Shown here piece by piece: positions 35,802-43,973 of a stretch of DNA of 64,000 nucleotides. A program made the position numbers and the translations under genes. Below the pieces are notes generated by a model. The model saw only the letters and a list, made by a program, of their open reading frames with translations, was not told the DNA's origin and ran no database searches. This DNA comes from an uncultured Acidobacteriota bacterium (lineage in GTDB: Bacteria; Acidobacteriota; Terriglobia; Bryobacterales; Bryobacteraceae). How positions within the stretch are numbered: position 1 is the first letter of the stretch; every line of letters begins with the position of its first letter. The DNA is taken from assembly GCA_902826685.1 (NCBI GenBank), contig CADEFT010000018.1, positions 78,961-142,960 on the forward strand. The letters run 5' to 3'.

Positions 35802-36065
35802 TCACGCGACGTGCTGTCCGTGCTTCTGCCGGGCAAACTGAATCAGGCGTTGAATATCGGCAATGGACAGCTCGGGATAGTTTTCGTGGATTTCCTCGAG
35901 AGGCGACCCCAGATCTGCATCCTGAACGATTGTGTCGGCAAGAATCCGCGTGCCGCGGACGATGGGGCGGCTGGACACCTTTCCGGCGACGCGCTCCACC
36001 AATTCGCATCCCGTCCAATCCACGTAGTCGTCCGTCGTTGAACTGTGTGTATTCAGATTTCCCAC
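35802..36065 (-). CDS. DUF433 family protein (antitoxin-like)
   Basis: An 87-residue protein with the DUF433 core: KVSSRPIVRGTRILADTIV followed by GSPLEEIHENYPELSIADI (residues about 29-70), a small helix-turn-helix-like fold. DUF433 proteins usually precede a DUF5615 PIN-like toxin and act as its antitoxin. Here, directly after the stop, a GTG overlaps it (GTGA) and reads VKVLF, the usual DUF5615 start, but the frame closes after nine codons. The toxin is therefore missing or decayed and the antitoxin is an orphan. Confidence 0.75.
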   Translation of the reverse strand: MGNLNTHSSTTDDYVDWTGCELVERVAGKVSSRPIVRGTRILADTIVQDADLGSPLEEIHENYPELSIADIQRLIQFARQKHGQHVA

Positions 36066-36120
36066 AGTCGATACTACTTCCCGTCGTAGCTCTTTTCATT
36101 TGGAAAACGTCAGGTTCCCA

Positions 36121-36160
36121 TGGCCGGAGCGCTGACGGAAAAGCGCCCGCTGACGCGGAT
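36121..36160 (+). repeat. Fragment of a TSUP gene 3' end
   Basis: The 40 bases match 35178-35217, inside the end of the TSUP gene, at 34 of 40 positions by eye, starting with a 14-base exact run. Translated in the matching frame it keeps AGAL-x-x-KR-x-LTRI. It is a detached relic lying between DUF433 and the PIN toxin gene, on the far side of the accessory insert. Confidence 0.45.
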
Positions 36161-36558
36161 CAGACCTGCGGAAATAGAAACCCCTCTTCCGTGAAGTGCT
36201 TGTCAAAGGCGAACGCGAACCTGGCACCCGCCTGGCGTATGACGAGAAAACTGGAACAATCGACCAGGCTGAGCTTCCGCCGCCGCGCCGCCAGAAGAGC
36301 TGCCATCGCTTGCCTGTGAACGGATTCATCGATCCACAAGACATCGAGGCTGGGCATCAAGTCGTCTTGGATCGTGCGGACCGCTTGGAGACCAAGCCGG
36401 CTTTGCGCCAAGGCGCAGCTTTCCACTACGACGTAGTTCGTTGTGAAAAGGATCGCGTGTTGTTGGAGCAATGCCCTCCAGCATGCGGCGGCTTGAGCGT
36501 GATTTTGATCATCCTGATCCAGTACCGCATGGATCGCGGACGAATCGACAAAGATCAT
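36160..36558 (-). CDS. PIN-domain ribonuclease toxin (VapC-type)
   Basis: A 132-residue PIN domain with the acidic quartet in place: Asp5 (IFVDSSA), Glu46 (VVVESCAL), Asp100 (SLVDCSSF) and Asp119 (FAFDKHF). VapC toxins cut tRNA or rRNA when free of their antitoxin. Its ATG overlaps the stop of the upstream RHH antitoxin gene by 4 bp, the typical toxin-antitoxin layout. Confidence 0.85.
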   Translation of the reverse strand: MIFVDSSAIHAVLDQDDQNHAQAAACWRALLQQHAILFTTNYVVVESCALAQSRLGLQAVRTIQDDLMPSLDVLWIDESVHRQAMAALLAARRRKLSLVDCSSFLVIRQAGARFAFAFDKHFTEEGFLFPQV

Positions 36559-36803
36559 GCCTTGAAGGCTTCCGCCAGATACCGGTCGTGGTCAGCGCCG
36601 ATATCGGGACCGCCCGAGGAGTACCGGCCGATGGCGCTCAGAGCACGCTGAATCCTGGCTTCCCGGCTGGTCGACGCTTCCAGGGCGACGAACCGGTCGA
36701 CGCTGAGCCTTATCAACTCCGCCATCGACACGTTTCTCGCCAAAGCAAGAGCCTTCAGCGTAGACGCCTGCCTTTCCGTTAGCTGGATCTGCGTTCTCAC
36801 CAT
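36555..36803 (-). CDS. Ribbon-helix-helix antitoxin (VapB-type)
   Basis: An 82-residue protein with an N-terminal RHH DNA-binding domain (RTQIQLTERQASTLKALA, then VSMAELIRLSVDRF) and a C-terminal tail of about 35 residues (GGPDIGADHDRYLAEAF) suited to wrapping the PIN toxin. It should neutralise the toxin and repress its own promoter. Overlaps the toxin gene by 4 bp. Confidence 0.82.
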   Translation of the reverse strand: MVRTQIQLTERQASTLKALALARNVSMAELIRLSVDRFVALEASTSREARIQRALSAIGRYSSGGPDIGADHDRYLAEAFKA

Positions 36804-36809
36804 GATTAC

Positions 36810-36818
36810 AATCTAGCA
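36810..36818 (-). promoter_or_regulatory. Candidate extended -10 promoter of the toxin-antitoxin pair
   Basis: On the minus strand the bases read TGC-TAGATT, an extended -10 element 7 bp before the antitoxin ATG at 36803. Transcription would begin at or next to the ATG, giving a leaderless or nearly leaderless mRNA. No good -35 was found, as expected for extended -10 promoters. Visual call only. Confidence 0.3.
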
Positions 36819-36881
36819 CAAGGCGATTACATGACGGCATCCAGAGAGAGCGCGGCCCGTATGTGATATATTCGCCCCAAT

Positions 36882-39800
36882 ATGTTTAAGAAGCTCGCTG
36901 GGATTATCGTTATATTTTGCGCCGTCGCGCTGGCCCAGCGCCAGACTGCATCGGTCGCGGGCATCGTCACCGACAGCTCCGGATCGCCCATGCCCGGCGC
37001 CAGAATCTCCGTCAAAAACCTGGGCACCGGCATTGCCCGTGAGACCGTATCGAACGAAGGCGGTTTCTATACGGTGACCGCGTTGACGGCGGGCCGGTAC
37101 TCGGTCACGGTCAGTAAAGACGGCTTCGCCACTTACGGCATACCGGAAATCGTTCTGCAGGTCGATCAGAACGCCACGGCCAACGCGCAGATGCAGGTGG
37201 GTACGGTAAGCGAATCGATCAACGTGGTGGGGCAGGTGGCGGCCGTGGACACGCGCAATTCCACGCTCAACACCGTCATCACGAAAGAGATGGTGACCGA
37301 TCTGCCGCTGAACGGCCGCAACGTGCTGCAATTGCTTCGCGTCACGCCCGGCACGCTCACCACTTCGGGAACCTTCAATCAGGCCGCCACGAGGCCGGAA
37401 TCGGGCAGCGAGCTCATTTCCGCCAGCGGCGGACGCGGCAACTCCACCACCTTCGTGCTCGACGGCGGCATCCATGAGGATCCGTATACGGAAGTGGCCA
37501 ATGTCCTGCCCAATCCCGACGCGGTGCAGGAGTTCAGCTACCAGACCAACAACTACGGCGCCAAGTTCGCTGGACGCGGCGGCGGGGTGGTGAACGTGGT
37601 CACGCGCTCCGGCACCAACAAGTTCCATGGCTCGTTGTTTGAATACCTGCGCAACGCCAAAATGAATGCGCGCAATTTCTTCGCGCCGCGTAACGACGGT
37701 TTGAAGCGGAACCAATACGGCGTTGCCTTCGGCGGGCCGATCGTCAAGGACCGCACGTTTTTCTTCGGATCGTGGCAGGGCACGCAGGTCCGGTCCCTTC
37801 CGGCGAGCCTCACGGCGGTTGTCGCCACCGACGCCCAGCGCGCGGGCCGTTTCTCGGTCCCGCTCACCGATCCGGTGAACAATCAGCCTTTGGCGGGCGG
37901 AGTCATACCCGCTTCCCGCATCGATCCCATCGCGACGAAAGTTCTGCAGTACATCCCGAGCACGCCCGATCCCACCGGACTGCTGCGGTACCAGCGCGGC
38001 GACAAACAGACCGACAACCAATACGTGGCCCGCGTCGATCATCAGATCTCGGTCAAGCACCAGCTTTCGGGCCGCTACTTCTTCGACTCGCTGAAGATTC
38101 CGGCCATCATCGACAATACGAATCTGCTCACCGCCCTGCCCGACCGGCGCTGGCAGAGCCAGAGCGCCGTGTTCAACTACACCCTTACGGCGAGCCCGAC
38201 GCTGATCTCAAACACCACCCTCTCCTTCAACCGCGCTTCGAATATCGCCTTTGGACCCACACAGTTTCCGGGCCACCGGGAACTGGGCATCAATGTGCCG
38301 AACCTCAGCGTCGGCACGACATTCCGCATGTCGGTGAGCCAGTATTTCGGCCAATCCTACAACGCGCTTTACCGGGTGCCGCGCAATCAGTACAACCTCA
38401 CGCATAATTGGACGAACATCCGCGGCCGTCATGAAATCGATTTCGGCATCGACATCGTGCGCGAGCACGCCATCCTCGATCAGGATTTTCTGTCGGACGG
38501 CAACTTCACCTTCGGCTCGCGCTTTTCGGGCGACAATCTGGCCGATTTCATGCTCGGCAAACCGAGCGCGTTCAGCCAGATCAACACGCTTTACTACAAC
38601 CTGCTGCGCAATCTCTACGGCGCCTACATTCAGGACAATTTCAAGGTCAACCGCAAGTTGACGCTGAACCTGGGCGTGCGCTGGAACCCGTTTGTGCCGT
38701 TCACCGATTCGCCCGCCAATCAGTTCTCGCAATTCAACGACGCCGCCTATCGCGCCGGCACCAAGTCGCAGCGGTTCCCCAACCTGCCGCCGGGACAGTT
38801 GGCCGCCGGCGATCCGGGTGTGCCGATTTCGGGCGTGCCCTCGGCGTGGGGCGTGTTCGATCCCCGCATCGGCTTCGCCTGGGATATCTTCGGCAAGGGC
38901 AAGACCAGCCTGCGCGGAGGCTATGGCCGCTTCCACGACCAAATGTCGGCGCTGACTTACAACCGTCAGGTCACCTCGCCGCCAAACTCGGTGCGCGTCG
39001 ATATCAACGCGCCGTTCAGCACGCAGGATCCCTACCGCGGGTTTACCAATCCGTTTCCGGTCACCCGGCCCATCGCCTCCACGCAGCGGTTCGTGTTTCC
39101 GTTCCTGGTGGTCGGGTACGCGCCTGAATTCACCTATCCCAACATTCATCAGTGGAATTTCACGATCGAACAGGGTCTGCCCAAGTCTCTGGTGTTCCGC
39201 ACGACTTATCAGGGTGCTGCGGGGCGCCGCCTGTTCCACGCGGCGGAGTTGAACCCGGCCATCTTCGGGCCGGGCGCGACGCTCGCCAACACCGACCAGC
39301 GCCGTCCGCGCCCCGAATACACCCAGGTCACCTATGCCGGCACCTATGGACGTTCCAACTACCACGCGCTGGTGTTGAGCGTCGAGCGCCGGTTCTCGTC
39401 CGGTCTCAACTTTCTGGGCGGCTACAGTTGGCAGAAGAGCCTGGACATTCTTTCGAACACGGCGTTTGAAGGCAACGGCAACACATATCCTTATGGCCAG
39501 ATCGACAAGGACTACGGTCCGTCGAACTTCGACCGCCGGCACCGCGTGACGGCTTCGTTCAACTACCAGCTGCCTTACAAGGGCAAGGGCGCGCTGGGGG
39601 TGATCGCCGGCGGCTGGCAGACCAACGGGATTCTGACACTGCAATCGGGCGCGTATCTGACGGTTGCCAACGGCGTCGATATTTCCCGCACCGGCATCGG
39701 GCAGGATCGCGTGGACGTGATCGGCGATCCCAAGCTCGATTCCAGCCGTCCGAAGGGCGACGTCATCCTGCGCTACTTCAACACGCAGGCCTTCGCCGAA

Positions 39801-40064
39801 CCCGCCGCGGGCACTTTCGGAACGCTCGGCCGCAACACGCTGCTTGGGCCCGGACTTGCCACCGTCGATTTCTCGGCGTTCAAGAGCTTCGTCATGCCGA
39901 AGTTCGAGGGACATAAACTCGAATTCCGCGCCGAGTTCTTCAACCTGTTCAACCGCGCCAATCTGGGCAATCCCAACACGGCGCGCATCAATGCGTTGTT
40001 CGGGCGCATTACGACGGCGAACGACCCGCGTATCGTGCAGTTAGGTCTTCGCTACAGCTTTTGA
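36882..40064 (+). CDS. Oar-like TonB-dependent receptor with carboxypeptidase regulatory domain
   Basis: A 1060-residue outer-membrane protein. A signal peptide (residues 1-19) is followed by a CarboxypepD_reg beta sandwich (ASVAGIVTDSSGSPMPGARI, about residues 24-105), a plug domain (TKEMVTDLPLNGRNVLQLL, then GRGNSTTFVLDGG) and a large barrel ending in the aromatic residue of LGLRYSF. This architecture is expanded in Acidobacteriota and is thought to import glycans or peptides or to shape the surface. No SusD-like partner is present. A GATATATT-like -10 lies 15 bp before the ATG. Confidence 0.9.
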   Translation: MFKKLAGIIVIFCAVALAQRQTASVAGIVTDSSGSPMPGARISVKNLGTGIARETVSNEGGFYTVTALTAGRYSVTVSKDGFATYGIPEIVLQVDQNATANAQMQVGTVSESINVVGQVAAVDTRNSTLNTVITKEMVTDLPLNGRNVLQLLRVTPGTLTTSGTFNQAATRPESGSELISASGGRGNSTTFVLDGGIHEDPYTEVANVLPNPDAVQEFSYQTNNYGAKFAGRGGGVVNVVTRSGTNKFHGSLFEYLRNAKMNARNFFAPRNDGLKRNQYGVAFGGPIVKDRTFFFGSWQGTQVRSLPASLTAVVATDAQRAGRFSVPLTDPVNNQPLAGGVIPASRIDPIATKVLQYIPSTPDPTGLLRYQRGDKQTDNQYVARVDHQISVKHQLSGRYFFDSLKIPAIIDNTNLLTALPDRRWQSQSAVFNYTLTASPTLISNTTLSFNRASNIAFGPTQFPGHRELGINVPNLSVGTTFRMSVSQYFGQSYNALYRVPRNQYNLTHNWTNIRGRHEIDFGIDIVREHAILDQDFLSDGNFTFGSRFSGDNLADFMLGKPSAFSQINTLYYNLLRNLYGAYIQDNFKVNRKLTLNLGVRWNPFVPFTDSPANQFSQFNDAAYRAGTKSQRFPNLPPGQLAAGDPGVPISGVPSAWGVFDPRIGFAWDIFGKGKTSLRGGYGRFHDQMSALTYNRQVTSPPNSVRVDINAPFSTQDPYRGFTNPFPVTRPIASTQRFVFPFLVVGYAPEFTYPNIHQWNFTIEQGLPKSLVFRTTYQGAAGRRLFHAAELNPAIFGPGATLANTDQRRPRPEYTQVTYAGTYGRSNYHALVLSVERRFSSGLNFLGGYSWQKSLDILSNTAFEGNGNTYPYGQIDKDYGPSNFDRRHRVTASFNYQLPYKGKGALGVIAGGWQTNGILTLQSGAYLTVANGVDISRTGIGQDRVDVIGDPKLDSSRPKGDVILRYFNTQAFAEPAAGTFGTLGRNTLLGPGLATVDFSAFKSFVMPKFEGHKLEFRAEFFNLFNRANLGNPNTARINALFGRITTANDPRIVQLGLRYSF

Positions 40065-40136
40065 GAAAACGCGCAAAACGGAGACCGGTGCTGAAGATGC
40101 TTTGAAGGACGGCACCGGTCCCCGTTCGCTTCTCAA
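40061..40136 (+). terminator. Long nested hairpin at the end of the TonB-receptor gene
   Basis: Three stem parts pair in register: TTGAGAA (40061-40067, over the stop codon) with TTCTCAA (40130-40136); an imperfect GCG..ACGG / CCGTTCGC block; and GACCGGTGC (40083-40091) with GCACCGGTC (40112-40120) around a 20-base loop. The stem is about 28 bp. No T-run follows, so it may act as a factor-assisted terminator or mRNA 3' stabiliser rather than a classic intrinsic terminator. Confidence 0.6.
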
Positions 40137-40168
40137 CCGCGCGGACCGCTGACTGTTTTGGGACTCTG

Positions 40169-40198
40169 ACGGAACCCGATTTCCACTATGGGTTCCGT
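40169..40198. promoter_or_regulatory. Second hairpin in the leader of the EPS operon
   Basis: ACGGAACCC and GGGTTCCGT, a perfect 9-bp inverted repeat with a 12-base loop, 193 bp before the RHH gene that begins the EPS locus. It could be a terminator/attenuator or a protein-binding dyad. The rest of the 326-bp gap (40065-40390) shows no gene. Confidence 0.45.
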
Positions 40199-40390
40199 TG
40201 CGGTTTCAACCCCCATCCGCCCGTTCCTGCCTCAGTCTTCTCCCACACCCGCTAGCGGCTTTCTTTCCAACGTCTTCGAGTTGTATTGCCTCCTCGGCCC
40301 GCCTTTGGAATCTCACCTGCTTTTCCTGCCAGTGAAACCGCGCCATCCGTGGCTGGCGGTCCCAACGAGATCAGCCGAGATTCCGAAACT

Positions 40391-40717
40391 ATGCCTGTCT
40401 TTAACCCGAGAAACCGCCTTGTCAACTTCCGCCTCAGCGAAGAAGAATTCGACAAACTGCGCGCCAGCTCCGCGCTCTCCGGTGCGCGAAGCCTGTCGGA
40501 CTTCGCCCGCAACGCCGTCATGCGCTCGGTGGCGCACACCGGGCCTGAGTCTTCGGCCGCCTCCCCCGCCGCCGATCCCCGCACGCCGTCGATCGATCGC
40601 AAAGTTCTCGAGCTTGAAACGCGAGTCGCCGAACTCGTGAACCTCATCGAGAGCCTGAAACGCGCAAGCGAGTCCGCGCCGGCAGCCGCGATGGCGACAG
40701 GAGAGACCCAGCAATGA
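40391..40717 (+). CDS. Small ribbon-helix-helix-like protein heading the EPS operon
   Basis: A 108-residue protein from ATG 40391. The N-terminal half looks like a CopG/MobC-type RHH (NRLVNFRLSEEEFDKLR, ARSLSDFARNAVMRSV); a Ser/Ala/Pro linker follows and the C-terminus (residues about 72-98) is a short coiled coil (KVLELETRVAELVNLIESLK). Likely a DNA-binding regulator of the exopolysaccharide locus, since its stop overlaps the export gene start (ATGA). DNA target unknown. Confidence 0.65.
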   Translation: MPVFNPRNRLVNFRLSEEEFDKLRASSALSGARSLSDFARNAVMRSVAHTGPESSAASPAADPRTPSIDRKVLELETRVAELVNLIESLKRASESAPAAAMATGETQQ

Positions 40718-41664
40718 ATCCTTGCGTCCGCATTCTGATTCCGTTCCTCGCCCTGATGGCCGCCGGCGCTCAAACGCGCACCGCCGCCGATCTGGGCGCG
40801 GCCAACCTGCCGCTGCAGCGCATCGGGTCCAACGATCTGATCGCCGTCTCCGTTTATGACGCGCCGGAGCTTACCCGCACCGTGCGCGTGAGCGCCGAAG
40901 GCATGATCCGTCTGCCCATGCTGCGCAAACCGATCGCCGCCAAAGGACTGCAACCGGCCGACCTCGAGACCGCCATCGCCAGCGAGCTTCAAACCGAAAG
41001 CATTCTGGTCGATCCGGTGGTAACGGTGACGATGGTCGAGTATCACAGCCGCCCCATCAGCGTGATGGGCGCGGTGCGCAAGCCGCTCACCTTTCAGGCC
41101 ACCGGCCCCACGACGCTGCTCGACGCTCTCACCCGCGCCGAGGGCCTGTCGCCCGAAGCCGCCCCGGAAATTCTGGTCAGCCGCGTGCAGACCGGCGAAT
41201 CCGGCACCGCCTCCACGCTCACCCAGCGCATCGCCGTGCGCCAGTTGATCGACGAAGCCGATCCGGAATTGAACTTGAAGCTGGTGGGCGGCGAAGAGAT
41301 TCGCGTGCCGGAGCAAGGCAAGATTTTCGTCGTCGGCAATGTCCGCAAACCGGGCGCTTTCGCCGTTCAGGACGCCAATGGCTCGAGCGTTTTGAAGCTG
41401 CTCGCCCTGGCCGAGGGGCTGCTGCCGTTCACCGCCCGCCAGGCGTTCATCTACCGGCAGGAAGCCGGCCTGTCGTCTAAAAACGAGATTCCCATCGAAA
41501 TCTCCAAAATTGTCGGCCGCAAGGCGCCGGACGTACCGCTGGCCGCCAACGACATTCTTTACATTCCCGACAACAAGGGCAAGCGAATCACCGCCACCAC
41601 CATCGACCGCATTACGGGCTTTGGCGCCACCACCGCGAGCGGTCTGTTGATCTGGCGCCGCTAA
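40714..41664 (+). CDS. Polysaccharide export protein (Wza/OPX type) with SLBB domains
   Basis: A 316-residue exported protein. A signal peptide (about residues 1-19) is followed by a poly-export domain (GSNDLIAVSVYDAPELTRTV, about residues 38-115) and two SLBB-like domains (PISVMGAVRKPLTFQ; KIFVVGNVRKPGAFAV). There is no lipobox Cys and no obvious C-terminal amphipathic barrel helix as in E. coli Wza, so it may be a short OPX protein needing a separate outer-membrane pore. It forms the export part of the locus with the tyrosine kinase that follows. Confidence 0.87.
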   Translation: MNPCVRILIPFLALMAAGAQTRTAADLGAANLPLQRIGSNDLIAVSVYDAPELTRTVRVSAEGMIRLPMLRKPIAAKGLQPADLETAIASELQTESILVDPVVTVTMVEYHSRPISVMGAVRKPLTFQATGPTTLLDALTRAEGLSPEAAPEILVSRVQTGESGTASTLTQRIAVRQLIDEADPELNLKLVGGEEIRVPEQGKIFVVGNVRKPGAFAVQDANGSSVLKLLALAEGLLPFTARQAFIYRQEAGLSSKNEIPIEISKIVGRKAPDVPLAANDILYIPDNKGKRITATTIDRITGFGATTASGLLIWRR

Positions 41665-41700
41665 AGCACCCCATCCGTAACCAAGGAGCCCTTCATTTCA

Positions 41701-43905
41701 ATGAACGTCGAACGAACCGATAAGGAAATCATGCTCGCTCCCGAGGGGCAGCAGTTTCAGCCGCAGCCTTACTTCCCGGTTGCCATTCCGGAGGCGCCCG
41801 CCGCGCAGCAGGGCGTTCCCCTGTCCCACTATCTGTGGATCCTGCGCCGGCATCGCTGGAAGATTCTCTCTTTCGTGATCGCGGCGGTACTGGCCACCGC
41901 CATCGTATCGAGCCGCATCACGCCGATCTACGAATCCACCACCACCATCGACATCGACCGCCAGACGCCGAGCGGCGTGGTCGGACAGGAATCGACCAAG
42001 CAGACCACCTTCAACGATTCCGATCAGTTTCTGGCGACGCAGATCAAGCTGGTGCAGTCGGATTCGGTGCTGCGTCCGGTGGCGCTCGAATACAAGCTTC
42101 TGTCCCATGAGAAGCAGTTCGAGGACATGGCCCCGGCCAAGATCACCACGGCCGAACAGTCGCCGGTGTTTCTGAAGCGGCTGAAGGTCACCCGCCCCAC
42201 CAACACCTATCTGATGCTGGTCAGCTACCGCTCGCCCGATCCGCAACTGGCGGCCGATGTGGCCAACGCCATCGCCAAGTCGTATCTCGAACACACCTAC
42301 AACATCCGGTTCCGCTCCTCGGCCAGCCTGACCTCGTTCATGGAGAAGCAACTCGAGGAGCTGCGGGCCAAGATGGAGCGGTCCAGCTCCGCGCTCGGCC
42401 AGTTCGAACGCGAGTTGAATCTGATCAACCCGGAAGAGAAGACCAACATCACCTCTTCCCGGCTGCTGCAGTTGAATACCGAATACACCAACGCGCAGGC
42501 CGACCGCGTGCGCAAGGAGGCGGCGTTCCATTCGGTACGCAATGGATCGCTCGAAGCGGCGCAAGTCTCACAGCAAGGCGAGCCGCTGAGGCGCATCACC
42601 GAAAAGGTGAATGAAGCGCAGGAAAAATTCAGCGAAGTGAAATCGCATTTCGGCGCCAATCACCCGGAATACCGCAAGGCGGCGGCGCATCTGGCCGAAG
42701 TGCAGCGCCAGCACGACCGCACCCGCCAGAACATCGCCCAGCGCGTGGAGATCGAATATCAGGAAGCCGTCAACCGCGAAGCCATGCTGCAAAAGGCGGT
42801 GGGGGAGAGCAAGGCGGAGTTCGACCGCATCAACTCCCGGTCGTTTGAATACCAGTCTCTTAAGCGCGAAGCCGACGCCGACAAGCGGCTTTACGAGGAA
42901 CTGGTGCGCAAGATCCGCGAGGCCGGCATCAACGCCAGCTTCCAGAACTCTTCGATCCGCATCGCCGATCCGGCCCGTCCGGCGCTCAAACCGGTGTTTC
43001 CCAACATCAAGGTGAACATCGCGCTGGCGTTCGTGTTCGCCACGCTGCTCGCCATCGGCGCGGCCATCGTCGGCGATTCGCTCGACAACACCATCCGCGA
43101 TCCCGAACAGGTCGCACGCACGCTCAAGACCGAGGTTCTGGGCAGCCTGCCGGTGGTCAAGAACTGGCGCACGCGCCTCGGCCCGGTGGCCCAGCACGGG
43201 ACCTCCACCGCGCTGATCGCCCTGACCGAGGGCAACGACCACGCCAATACCTACGCGGAGGCGATTCGCACGCTGCGCAACTCGATTCTCTTAAGCGATT
43301 TCGATCGCCGCCTGCGCTCGCTGCTGGTCACCAGCGCCTCGCCGGGCGAAGGCAAATCCACCATCGCCGCGCATCTGGCCGCCACGCACGCCGAACAGCA
43401 TCACAAGACCCTGCTGATCGACGGCGATCTGCGCCGTCCAAGCGTGCACAAGCGGTTCGGAATTCCTTCCACCACCGGATTGACCAACGTTCTGCTGCGG
43501 GAGATTCCGTGGCGCCAGGCGTTGATCAAGCCCGAGGGCCTACCCGATCTGGACGTGCTGCCGGCCGGGCCGGTCTCGCGCAAAGCGGCCGACATCGTAG
43601 GACGGGGCCTGCTCGACCTGCTCGAGGAAGCCTGCGCCGAATACGACCTGGTGATTCTCGACGCTCCGCCGCTGCTTGGTTTCGCCGAGCCGCTGCAAAT
43701 GGCCACGTCGGTCGATGGCGTGGTGGTGGTGACCCGGGCCGGCGAAACCAATCGCAAGGCCGTGGCCGCCGTCATCAACACCCTCACCCGGCTGCGCGCC
43801 AACGTCATGGGCATCGTGCTGAACCAGTGCCATCAGGAGCTGAGCGACAGCTACTACTACTACAGCCACTACGGCAAATACTACAAGCCCGTTGAGAAGG
43901 CTTGA
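41701..43905 (+). CDS. Wzc-type polysaccharide co-polymerase with BY-kinase domain
   Basis: A 734-residue fusion. The Wzz domain begins at residue 40 with a first membrane helix (about 52-72), then a long periplasmic coiled-coil (about 210-420) and a second helix (about 437-460). The cytoplasmic BY-kinase has Walker A SPGEGKST (about residues 549-556), Walker A' LLIDGDLRRPS and Walker B VILDAPP. The C-terminal tail carries a tyrosine cluster (DSYYYYSHYGKYYKP) for autophosphorylation. It controls chain length and export of the exopolysaccharide, working with the OPX protein 36 bp upstream. Confidence 0.92.
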   Translation: MNVERTDKEIMLAPEGQQFQPQPYFPVAIPEAPAAQQGVPLSHYLWILRRHRWKILSFVIAAVLATAIVSSRITPIYESTTTIDIDRQTPSGVVGQESTKQTTFNDSDQFLATQIKLVQSDSVLRPVALEYKLLSHEKQFEDMAPAKITTAEQSPVFLKRLKVTRPTNTYLMLVSYRSPDPQLAADVANAIAKSYLEHTYNIRFRSSASLTSFMEKQLEELRAKMERSSSALGQFERELNLINPEEKTNITSSRLLQLNTEYTNAQADRVRKEAAFHSVRNGSLEAAQVSQQGEPLRRITEKVNEAQEKFSEVKSHFGANHPEYRKAAAHLAEVQRQHDRTRQNIAQRVEIEYQEAVNREAMLQKAVGESKAEFDRINSRSFEYQSLKREADADKRLYEELVRKIREAGINASFQNSSIRIADPARPALKPVFPNIKVNIALAFVFATLLAIGAAIVGDSLDNTIRDPEQVARTLKTEVLGSLPVVKNWRTRLGPVAQHGTSTALIALTEGNDHANTYAEAIRTLRNSILLSDFDRRLRSLLVTSASPGEGKSTIAAHLAATHAEQHHKTLLIDGDLRRPSVHKRFGIPSTTGLTNVLLREIPWRQALIKPEGLPDLDVLPAGPVSRKAADIVGRGLLDLLEEACAEYDLVILDAPPLLGFAEPLQMATSVDGVVVVTRAGETNRKAVAAVINTLTRLRANVMGIVLNQCHQELSDSYYYYSHYGKYYKPVEKA

Positions 43906-43973
43906 GTTCTGCCATCGGCGGGGCCGGGCTCTTCCCGGTCCCGCCTGCTTTCACCCCAAGCGGAGACTTCTGC

